Part shown: piece after piece, positions 55,964 through 64,000 of the stretch
Position numbering within the stretch: the stretch's first letter is position 1
Layout of the letters: each line of letters starts with the position of its first letter
From: Chamaecyparis obtusa
Taxonomy: Eukaryota > Streptophyta > Pinopsida > Cupressales > Cupressaceae
Reading direction: 5' to 3'
Length of the DNA stretch: 64,000 bases
NCBI GenBank assembly: GCA_027943335.1
Contig: BSBK01006435.1
Coordinates: forward strand, 136,501 to 200,500
The notes under the pieces: generated by a model
Told to the model about the DNA's origin: nothing
The model's database searches: none
The model's input: only the letters and a program-made list of their open reading frames with translations
Translations under genes and position numbers: made by a program

Positions 55964-57763
55964 TTATTTTTTTGGTGGATTCTTGCATTGCTTCTTTTTC
56001 TTGTATTGAACATTCAAGTTACTTCCAAAAGACTTGGGATTTGTGGAAGAGGGAGGATACGACTGGTTTAGATGGGTGGGTCGATGAAAAGGATTCAAGG
56101 GTATGCATCTATGTTGATCTTGAGGAAAGATGGGAGATGGAGGTATGTAAGGAGCCAAGATGGATGATGAATCAGGAGAGTTAGGAGGGGAAAGTGAAGG
56201 GACATAAGGACTCGAGATGGAAGGAAGGCATGAAGCCCTTAGTAGTGGTCGAAGAGGTTCAAGGATGGAAGTGGAAGATGCAAAAGGATAATCAATAAGT
56301 TCATTAGCATCTATATGACAACCAAGGATATCAACATCTTTAGAGTGAGCATTAGAATTTTCAATAGAATCATGGACATCTTGAATATGAGCACCTTCTT
56401 TGATAGGATTGTTCAAAGCTTGCAAAGACTTAGGAAAAGAAGAAAGAAGAAGTGAACATGGAGTGGTAGAATAAGAAGATGGAAGACTTTGATCTTGACA
56501 AGGATCTTTGGATAGCAAAAGTGCATAATTTTTCTCTTGATTATCAATGGGCTTAACATTGGAAGTAACAACACCATTTTTACCAACCTTAATGGAAGTA
56601 TCATCTTTGGAAAGTGAAAGTGTAGTAAGGTTATTTTGATTGTCAATAAGCTCAACAATGTAAGTAGTAGCTTGATCTTGCTTAGGAGAAGACTTAAGAC
56701 ATGGTGGAATGCATGAAAAAGGGTCTGTAGGATCAAAAGAACCATGAAGCAGATAAGAGACATCATGAAAGGGATTGGATGACATGGAGGGTTCTTGATC
56801 TTGATCTTTCTTTATGTTCTTTTCTTCATCATTTTTAGAGTCCTCTTGACATGGAGCCACTTCTAAGGACAAGGAAGCATGTTGGGATTGTATGGAAGAC
56901 AGTTGCAGAGATGGTAAAGGACTAGCTGAAGTAGGCATTGTAGTGTATGAAGGCTTAGGCTCTTTAGGTTTATCATCATTGAAAGTATTTACAGCCAAGT
57001 GAAGGTTAGCTTGAGTTTCTTTAAGAGGTAGCCCTGGAGGATAACTATAGGGAGCCACATGAAAGTTATCAAGGCTTGTGTCGGATGAAGGTTTTGTGAA
57101 AGATTTGAAAGACTCATAAGCTTTAGAAAATGTATAGGTATTGGAGGAAGTAGGGGATGGAAGGGAACCATCACTAGACAAAGGTTCAACATTAACATGA
57201 CCTTGCTTGAGAAGATAATCTTTATTTTCAGCAGGAGAGTTCTTAGAGGAGAGATCCTTATAGTATTGACGTTTCAAGCTGGCACGATGTATTTTATAGT
57301 CCTCAGCAGTAGTATATGGATCATCATCAAGGTATTGTCCACAAAAGTCATCAAAATCTCTTTCAAAATCAGAATCATATGGATCACCATCATGATCTAT
57401 CCAATGTGATGGCCCATTTGTAGTAAGTAGGAACGAACAACGAGGAGGACTCTTAGGAACAGAGGTGTCATAGGTATCATTACATTGTCTATCATCACAG
57501 TCATCATAGTCTCCAAAGCTAGATGTGTCACTCTCCGTGGAAGAGGTATCATAAGGATTGTCACGTTGCTCACATTTTATCTGGGGGCATGGTGGCATGT
57601 GAAAATTTTTATCAAATGGAAAAGAGTATAGAGATTTCATGGAGAACTCTTTAGGTTCCTTTTCTTTCTCAAGTTTGTTAAGCTGGACTTGCATAGCTTG
57701 CAGCTGCTTCATCATAGCGGTGATTAGAGCTTCTTCCTCTTGTGTACTGATTCTTTGAGACAT
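55964..57763 (-). CDS. U 599-codon ORF: gag N-terminus fused to a novel Ser/Pro/Asp-rich protein
   Basis: Intact frame from ATG 57763 to a stop at 55964, the longest in the window. Residues 1-60 match T gag: EALITAMMKQLQAMQVQLNK, then KEKEPKEFSMKSLYSFPFDK. From about residue 60 the protein differs from T gag and has no capsid or knuckle. An acidic part follows (SSFGDYDDCDD, then DGDPYDSDFERDFDDF), then long Ser/Pro-rich stretches (SSPYVPSLSPPNSPDSSS) and a basic end (QYKKKKQCKNPPKK). No enzyme motif, signal peptide or membrane segment is seen. It could be a modified Gag-like protein packaged with Tat Gag, or a non-functional open stretch kept by youth. I do not assign a function. Confidence 0.7.
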   Translation of the reverse strand: MSQRISTQEEEALITAMMKQLQAMQVQLNKLEKEKEPKEFSMKSLYSFPFDKNFHMPPCPQIKCEQRDNPYDTSSTESDTSSFGDYDDCDDRQCNDTYDTSVPKSPPRCSFLLTTNGPSHWIDHDGDPYDSDFERDFDDFCGQYLDDDPYTTAEDYKIHRASLKRQYYKDLSSKNSPAENKDYLLKQGHVNVEPLSSDGSLPSPTSSNTYTFSKAYESFKSFTKPSSDTSLDNFHVAPYSYPPGLPLKETQANLHLAVNTFNDDKPKEPKPSYTTMPTSASPLPSLQLSSIQSQHASLSLEVAPCQEDSKNDEEKNIKKDQDQEPSMSSNPFHDVSYLLHGSFDPTDPFSCIPPCLKSSPKQDQATTYIVELIDNQNNLTTLSLSKDDTSIKVGKNGVVTSNVKPIDNQEKNYALLLSKDPCQDQSLPSSYSTTPCSLLLSSFPKSLQALNNPIKEGAHIQDVHDSIENSNAHSKDVDILGCHIDANELIDYPFASSTSILEPLRPLLRASCLPSISSPYVPSLSPPNSPDSSSILAPYIPPSPIFPQDQHRCIPLNPFHRPTHLNQSYPPSSTNPKSFGSNLNVQYKKKKQCKNPPKK

Positions 57764-57911
57764 GTGTACTGATTCTCAATGGCTACTGCTCTATTCCTGA
57801 CACAGTGATTTGTTTGATAGATTCTGGAAATAGGCTGAAAAAGCTAAATATCTGGCAATTCTGACAATTTTTTGACAATTTTTCTAAATTTTTCCAAATG
57901 ACACTCTGTAG

Positions 57912-58085
57912 ACTCGTACGATAGTGGGTATGCTATGAAATGACAGTTACAAAACTCATACGATAGTTGCAAGATTTTGGACTTTGAGAATTTGCAGGCA
58001 TGGAATCTCATACGACACTGGGTTGGTTATCATATGACAGATGGGTTGTAATGAAAAGACACTTGATAGAAACTCGTATGACTTT
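57912..58085 (-). repeat. TCGTACGA-type iterated motif (U leader)
   Basis: Plus-strand copies: ACTCGTACGATAGTGGGT (57912-57929), ACTCATACGATAG near 57955, CTCATACGACACTGGGT near 58006, ATCATATGACAG near 58029 and ACTCGTATGA near 58073. They are the inverted counterparts of the second T group, just upstream of the gag start in both elements. Confidence 0.65.
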
Positions 58086-58831
58086 CTGACCTCTTGAGAT
58101 GACTTTTGACTCCAGAAAAGATTTTACGCCAATTTTTTGCAAAATTTAAGGTCTTCAATTTTGGATTGTTTGCAAATTGTACTATCCAAATTTTGAAGGT
58201 TATACCAGATTTGATCATTTTTAATAGCCAAGTAGATAAACAAGCACATAGAACAGCAAGCAAGTGATTCTAAGCATGTCTAAAAATAATGAACAAGGGC
58301 AAAAGCAACCTTGCACATGAACAATCAAGTGACCAAATTGTGCTAATCCTTGAGAGTACTAATTGTGTATCTTCTAAAAAGTTTTGTAATAACACACATA
58401 TACATGAGAATAAAAAATTGGCCTCTCTAGGGTTTTTAGTAATGGTTTGACTCTACAACTTTTATGATTCAAAGGGGTGAACTCCAATCCCGGTGCACCA
58501 GGGTTTTGACATAGTCTAAGAACTTAATCTTCAAGAGTTGCTAGGGAGATCTGACAACCTAACAATGAACCATACCCAAGGAGATTTCTTCCAAAGGACA
58601 TTTATATAGCAGCTGTCACTACCATGGCAAAAATGGCTATTACTGCTTGAGGTTCTGTCAACGTAGTTTTCCCTATGAAGGGATTGTCCACTACGGTTAA
58701 CCCTCTCTAAAGGTGACTCACAGATTTATACCACAAGTGGACTTGGCTCCAGATCCAAGGTTTTTACACCTCTTCACTTTTAACCCAAACAAAGCAAGCA
58801 AATGAATCTGACATGCTAAGACAAAGTTTAT

Positions 58832-59029
58832 TTCACCAAGGTCTATGATATCAACTCCACGTGATCTATCAACCTCTCCGGGAAGAGAATGTATCAATCA
58901 ATAAGAGAAGACACACTAACCAATTTTGATTCACCAAAGCTCATGATATCAACCCCATGTGATCTATCAACCTCTCCAGAGAGAGAATGTGTCAATCAAT
59001 AAGAGAAGATGCACTAACCAAGTTGAATG
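58832..59029. repeat. 99-bp tandem duplication in U leader
   Basis: Units at 58832-58930 and 58931-59029 share TCACCAAG...CTCATGATATCAA and CTATCAACCTCTCC words, with roughly ten differences. T has a single unit, into which S inserted. Confidence 0.75.
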
Positions 59030-60430
59030 TGAAACGCACTAAGTATCCTCCCTACCTACAAGGATTTTGTCATCAAGAAAGATTTCTTTAGGAATCCAAT
59101 CTCTCAAGAATCATGAATAGTGTTCATAGGGCCTAATTACTATGTGAGCATAGATATATTCCCGAAAGCAAATCTACCAAAAGTACCCAAAAAGAAGAAA
59201 GAGGAACACTTAACGCTTAAAGAAAATATGAGATGAGTCCAAAAGGTGGAACACTTAACACTTCACACAAGCTGAAAATGAGTCCACAACTTAGAAAACA
59301 AGTGAGTTCCTAAAAGCACAAAAGGGTTGCCAAGTGGAACACTTAACGCTTCTATCCTGTTGATCCCTCCCCTTTATGGCAATGAGATTGCAACCACAGG
59401 GTGGAAATGAGGGGCTGGTAGATTAGTGAGTCCAATAACCCAAGATAGCAATCAAGATCAATCACAAGTATTCTAAGACTACTTAATGAATCCTTAAGGG
59501 ATCACAACCTAGTATCAAATTATGCAAGTGTGTAGAAATAGATCAAAAGCATGAAAAGATGCACACAAGCTTGACACATAAGAGATTTATTTTAAGTCCA
59601 AATTGAAATGTCATTAGATAAAGGAGAATACCTAAGATCCTTGCAATGCGCTTAGTAGATTTTACCTAATTTTTAGCAATTTTTGTTGAGCTTTACTATG
59701 CAAGCAAGCTACGAACTCTCCAACAAGCCAACAAGCAAACAAGATATGCAAGGTATATTCAACTTATGAAAACCCTAGGGTTAGATCTAAAAATCAATTT
59801 TTAGGAGCAATAATAACTAGAAATTAATCCAAATGAAAACTCATATCATGCATTGAATCATATGAAAAATCAGTGCATACCCATCACAAAAATTTAATTT
59901 TTTTGCACTGCATTTGACCTAGTCAACAAGATCTAATTTTTTTGATATGATTTTGGCCACAAAAATAGAAATTTAGAATAGAGACCCTTGCTAAAAAATA
60001 GAGAGCTTTCCAAAAATGCAAAAATTTTAGAAAAATCTCTTCATTTGTGCTCTAGAGACCTATTTTATCAAAATAGACAAGTTTTTGAAAATTGACCATT
60101 TGAGCTATTAAATTGCATCCAAATTTAAAACAAAAATAATAGACCCCCTGTAGAATTTGAAGAGATTTTTGAAAATGTAAAAATGTCTAAAAAATATTCT
60201 GATTGGCGCCAAAAATTAATTTTTTATGAAAAATTAAAAAAAAATTATTAAAAATACAAATAATTTTAGAAAATTCTGAATTGTTTATCGAAGCTTCCCT
60301 GATATGTCACCAACCTGAAAAAAAAATTTTAGACCAAAAATCCAATCCATTTTGGAGATAAAATTAAATCTTTGAAACTTTGGGGTTTTAGCTCTCGAAA
60401 AAAATCAAAACCAGCATGCAAAGGTGGGTT

Positions 60431-60448
60431 GCCCCACGCTGGGTGCCA
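60431..60448 (-). other. U primer binding site
   Basis: The minus strand reads TGGCACCCAGCGTGGGGC, four bases from the LTR end. It has the form of the TGGCGCCCA-type sites of Tat-group elements. The tRNA is not assigned. Confidence 0.8.
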
Positions 60449-60452
60449 GAAA

Positions 60453-61724
60453 TGTGTGTGAAAATTGTACCTGATCTATAGACACAACACTTCAGTAAAA
60501 CATTAGAGGTTAGCAAAAATGAAATCGTGCAAAATTGAAAGCTAAACTAACCAAGCGATTTACTGCCTTCTAGTAGGTGCGAGATTGATGTTCTCAGATT
60601 GTAATCGAGATCAGTGACCTAGATGACACCTAAATGAAGGATTTGAATGCAACATTGATATGAAATATGAATGCAATTAATCTTTTTTTTTTTTGGATTT
60701 TCTATGCAATAAGAATGATAAAAACTGATATGAATCTATGCTAATATGAAATTGATATGCTATGAATGCTATTGAAAATTGATATGCAATGCTAATCTAA
60801 TAATGATATACAATATGAATGTAAAAATAAGATTGATCTCACAAAGATGTCGATTCGCAAGAGCTTTGATTCTTCAATTCCAATTCTCCAGTGTGATTGT
60901 GCAAATTTTGTGGATGACTTCAGCAAAGTAAGCTTGCAAAATTATGAGATGCTTGGATGCAAATTTGAGAGATGAATTATGAACAGTTGAGCCTTGTTTT
61001 TATAGAAATCCAAAGCTTTGGAGGTTGCATGAGAAAAAGCCATAAATCACTCAAATAACTCAGGTTGATTTTTGAGTTATTTTTAAATAAAGGATAATTA
61101 ACTCACAAAAACTTGCAAAAGCTAAGTTTTAACTCAAAATAGAGTTTAGCTTTAATTGATAATTGATAGTTGTCTGCTTTTATGATTGTGCATGTTTTAT
61201 TTATGAATTAATTTAATAATAAAGTGATTTATTTCCAACTTAACTGCTTTTAAAAATAAAACAATTGATTTATGGGTTAATCAATTATTTAATCAAACTT
61301 TTATTAAAAACTATATTATTAAATAATGACAGCTTGCTTTAATTAATTAAATAAGAATTTAATCAATTATTCATATGATATTAGATTTATTGTCAAAATT
61401 AAATAATACAATTAGTAATAGATAGAATTAAATTTAATTACACAATTAAGTGGCAAATATTAAATCTAATTAATTAAATATGAAAATATTCAATTAATCA
61501 AACTTTAGGATAAATGTGATTTATTGCCAAATAATTATAAAATTAAAGGTAATTATGACGATTAGGAATATTACTAGGAATATTCTCCGATGCAGAATTT
61601 AAGATAATCAATTATGATTCGATGATGTTTAGATGTGCCTTAGGTAAGGACTTTGATGTCGATTTCGTTCGAATTGAAGATGTAGGATATTAATGAACTT
61701 ATAGCCCATTTTTGGGGTATTACA
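60453..61724 (-). repeat. U 5' LTR
   Basis: 1272 bp. Minus-strand TGTAATACCCC start at 61724 and CACACA end at 60453. It contains a TATA-like CTATAAAAAC (60996-61005). No coding frame. Confidence 0.9.
60996..61005 (-). promoter_or_regulatory. Candidate TATA box in U 5' LTR
   Basis: CTATAAAAAC on the minus strand, about 720 bases from the U3 start, the same spacing as in T. Confidence 0.55.
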
Positions 61725-61729
61725 AAAAG

Positions 61730-62410
61730 AAGACAACTATCAATTATCAATTAAAACTAAACTCTATTTTGAGTTGAACTCTACTTTTGCATGTTTTTGT
61801 GAGTTAAATATCCTTTATTTAACAATAACTCAAAAATCAACTTGAGTTATTTGAGTTATTTATGGCTTTCTTTCATGCACCTCCAAAGCCCTAGATTTCT
61901 ATAAATTAAGGCCTCAGCTCTTCATAATCCATATCACAAGTTTGCATACTTACTTTGCCAAAATCCATCCATGAATTGCACACTCACGCTGCCGAATTGG
62001 AGAATGAAGAATCGATCTTGAGAATTCAAGTTGATGTGACATTTTCATTATTTTTGCATAGTATCCATATCATTTAGAATATCATTGTTAGATCATTTTA
62101 GCATATCAATTTTCATATTAGCATAGATTCATATCAAGTTTTCATTATCATAATTGTGCAAAAAAACCAAAAAAATAGATTAATTGCATTCATTCCATAT
62201 CTAGATTTTGCATTCAAATCCTTCATTTAGGTGTCATTAAGGTCACTAATCTTGGTATAATCTAAGAATACATACTCGCATCTACTAGAAGGCATTAAAT
62301 CGCCTGGTTGGTTTAGTTTCCAACTACTTGCATGATTTCAATTTCAACTAACCTCTAATGTTTTATTGAAGTGTTGTGTCTACAGATCAGGTACAAAATT
62401 CACACACACA
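61730..62410 (+). repeat. T 3' LTR, part 2
   Basis: Last 681 bases of the T LTR. With part 1 the total is 1232 bases, equal to the 5' LTR. It ends CACACACACA before the ATTCA target duplication. Confidence 0.9.
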
Positions 62411-62415
62411 ATTCA

Positions 62416-63240
62416 AAGACCAACATAGTGGTGCTAGAGCAATCAAAGCCAACCGTGGATTTCAGAATCTTTGCAAGCAAAGAAAGTTGCTACATGTTTT
62501 CTGTTACATGTGTGCGCAGATTTAGTTTCCTTAATGCACTATATTTCTAGGATTATTCATGGTCAATAATGTTTATGTTTTGAAACTTAATGAGTTGTAA
62601 CCGATCCTCATTTATGAAGTGATCATAGATTTAGGAGATATTTGTAGCTTTCTTTTAAATAATCAACTCTTGTGACTCTGTTGGAGTTAGTCGAACAAAC
62701 TGGTTTTTATAATAGAAATCTTGTATACTATTTTCAATCAAGTGTAATCATTTTTTTATGAATGAATAGAATGTTCAGTTCAAGTTTGTATCTTTTTGCT
62801 TGATTGTAGTTCTCATTCACTCATTCAAGGGGGCCTACTTGATGAGTGAATTGTTCTATTAGTGTAGAGTTCATTTTCCTATTATTTCTAAGTAGTTAGA
62901 ACTCTATAGTTCCTACAGCTACTAATAAAAAAATTAGTAGCCTATTCCTGCAGCACAATCGGTTGGAGTAGTTCCTAGCTGCAATTCCCTTCTTTAATTA
63001 GAATACATTTGTTTACCAATTTTAGTATAGTTTTCTTGAATCATAAGCATTTTAATTCCATAGATAGTCTTAAAATGAGAAGGTTTGAAGCATATACTCT
63101 ACAAATGCCATTCCAAGTTTACGTCCCTAGTCGATAATTAAATGAGAGCAAATAATCCATTTAGAAATCATTTGCAATGTCCAATCCTAAAATAGGTAGT
63201 CCATTGCTCTAGGTTTTTTATACTATTATTTGGATAAGCA
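62416..63240 (+). repeat. X 3' LTR, part 2
   Basis: It matches about 1556-2314 and adds the 66 bases deleted from the 5' copy, ending ...GGATAAGCA. The conserved hairpin is at 62815-62850. GTAAC follows at 63241-63245. Confidence 0.88.
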
Positions 63241-63245
63241 GTAAC

Positions 63246-64000
63246 ACTTTAGGGGTCCATTTCCTCTTCCTGTGTTTGTTCTCCCTCTATTGAAAGGTCT
63301 CCTTCCTCTATAGTTTCCTCTGAAGTTTGAATCACTATTTTCTATCTCCTTGGTCAGGGGTCCTCTTGTTGCTACCATTATTCTATCCTCTATTCCAAGA
63401 GGTTCCTCTCCCTCTAAAGCTCTTCCCATTTTCATTTCTCTTTCCCTTTCCAGACTCATGTTTTCTCTTCCACTTCTCCTCTACCTTGAGTGCCATTTGT
63501 TAGAACTTGTTTACTATGGTAGAGAAGTGTAGGCTAAGTTCCTCTTGAATGGATACCTTAAGACCATTCATGTACCTTGCTAACTTTTCTTCTTCATCTT
63601 CTACCACATTTGTCTTCATACATAGTTTAAGGTACTCCTCGATGTATGAGCCTACATCCATATCTTTCTGCTTTAGGCTTTTCTTCCTCCTATGGAGTTG
63701 TACCCCATAATCTTCCAGTACATATGTTTCCTTGACTAGGACTATCATCTTGTTCCATGAATTAATCATGGTTCTTCCATTCTTCACCCTCTCTGTTTGG
63801 ATGAAGTTCCACCAAATTAGGGTTTCTCCCTTCAACTTGGATCTTTCCATCTTCACTCTCTACTTCTTATGTATGTCCTCACACTCAAAGAATCTTTTTA
63901 AGGTCTCTATCCAATCCAAGGCCAAATATGCATTCATCTTACCACTGAAAACTGGTAATTCAATCTTCTCTTCCATGGTCCTTCTTCCCATAGACTTTAA
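63246..64000 (-). pseudogene. W element gag (chromovirus-like Ty3), runs off the window
   Basis: Read from 64000 leftwards: KIELPVFSGKMNAYLALDWI, ETLKRFFECEDIHKK, a stop, then LKGETLIWWNFIQTERVKNG, INSWNKMIVLVKETYVLEDYG, DMDVGSYIEEYLKLCMKTNV and EEKLARYMNGLKVSIQEELSL. A stop at 63500 and a frame change follow. An Arg/Gly-rich stretch (NFRGNYRGRRPFNRGRTNTG) leads into the first half of a zinc knuckle (LKCYC), where X is inserted. This is the capsid and nucleocapsid part of Ty3 gag, resembling plant chromoviruses. The remainder is at 935-1152. Confidence 0.85.

Larger units (their letters stand above)
57764..60430 (-). other. U untranslated leader
   Basis: About 2.7 kb homologous to the T leader. 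It includes the TCGTACGA-type repeat (57912-58085), a 99-base tandem duplication (58832-59029) and three GGAACACTTAACGCTT-like words (about 59207, 59250 and 59336). No coding frame is supported. Confidence 0.6.
50395..61724 (-). mobile_element. Element U: non-autonomous Tat-type retrotransposon
   Basis: 11,330 bp, TSD AAAAG. LTRs (50395-51653 and 60453-61724) are inverted relative to T and belong to the same family. On the minus strand: PBS, leader, a 599-codon frame that starts like T gag, a roughly 1.3-kb spacer, the last third of integrase, a noncoding 3' region and a polypurine tract. Protease, RT, both RNases H and the integrase core are missing. The LTRs differ by only a few substitutions per hundred bases plus a 14-base indel, the closest LTR pair here. 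That agrees with U lying inside T, which lies inside X. It probably needed Tat enzymes in trans. Confidence 0.88.
35311..62410 (+). mobile_element. Element T: Tat-lineage Ty3/gypsy retrotransposon with dual RNase H
   Basis: The element has TSD ATTCA and TG...CA ends, and LTRs of 1232 bp (35311-36542; 49844-50394 plus 61730-62410). Without U and S it is about 14.5 kb. Plus-strand order is PBS, a leader of about 2.2 kb after removing S, gag, protease, G-patch, acidic linker, RT, RNase H, archaeal-type RNase H, integrase, about 2.4 kb of noncoding DNA and a polypurine tract. The second RNase H is a hallmark of the Tat group. Coding parts hold many stops and a few frameshifts. In the first 67 LTR bases I count four differences, so it is moderately old. 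Confidence 0.88.
1153..63240 (+). mobile_element. Element X: Athila-like Ty3/gypsy LTR retrotransposon, host of most other insertions
   Basis: It is bounded by 5-bp target duplications GTAAC (1148-1152 and 63241-63245) and begins TG and ends CA. The 5' LTR is 1153-2314 (3' end deleted). The 3' LTR is 34907-35310 plus 62416-63240. Pol remains at 22547-24899 and a third ORF at 25594-34906, as in the Athila lineage. The primer binding site, gag, protease and first part of RT are missing, removed with one end of Y in a deletion near 2315. Removing Y (with Z), V, T, S and U leaves a conventional element. In about 105 bases aligned from 1164 I count about five LTR differences, so it is not recent. 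Confidence 0.8.

Noticed and set aside
1..64000. Host genes, tRNA/rRNA genes, CRISPR arrays, phage or bacterial operons
   Set aside because: Every long frame read on either strand resolves to a retrotransposon protein or low-complexity DNA. No cloverleaf genes, rRNA blocks or regularly spaced repeat-spacer arrays were seen.

Overview
The window looks like intergenic DNA of a large, AT-rich seed-plant genome. I find no host gene, rRNA, tRNA or CRISPR array. Almost every base belongs to LTR retrotransposons, or their wreckage, inserted into one another. The density of nesting, a Tat-type element of about 15 kb, LTRs of about 5 kb and heavily stop-riddled pol genes suggest a gymnosperm (conifer-like) or another giant plant genome. 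That is an inference; no marker fixes the species.

Layout, outermost first. W is a chromovirus-like Ty3 gag on the minus strand (63246-64000), continued at 935-1152. X (1153-63240, plus strand, TSD GTAAC) is an Athila-like Ty3 element inserted in W's zinc knuckle. X keeps a damaged pol (22547-24899) and a third ORF (25594-26140 plus 32771-34906). Y (about 2342-22546, minus strand) is a Ty1/copia element inserted in X's reverse transcriptase. Z (7087-21551, minus strand, TSD GAGTC) sits in Y's 5' LTR. Z is a pol-less Ty3 element with giant LTRs and one roughly 1100-codon gag polyprotein frame. V (26141-32765, plus strand, TSD GTAAC) is a pol-less copia element inserted in X's third ORF.

In the right half, T (35311-62410, plus strand, TSD ATTCA) is a Tat-lineage Ty3 element inserted in X's 3' LTR. 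T shows gag, protease, G-patch, RT, RNase H, a second archaeal-type RNase H and integrase. S (37354-38585, TSD TCTCT) is a solo copia LTR in T's leader. U (50395-61724, minus strand, TSD AAAAG) is a pol-deleted relative of T inserted in T's own 3' LTR. U holds the longest intact reading frame in the window (599 codons) and has the most similar LTR pair, so it is probably the youngest insertion.

Three of the seven inserted elements (Z, U, V) keep gag-type or accessory frames but no reverse transcriptase. If they moved, they would have needed enzymes from relatives; a T-like Tat element is the natural partner for U. Insertion order can be read directly: W before X; X before Y, V and T; Y before Z; T before S and U. 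The best candidates for under-described biology are Z's single polyprotein frame with huge LTRs, U's long intact non-pol frame, V's five-knuckle array and accessory ORF, and a repeated TCGTACGA-centred motif in the T and U leaders.
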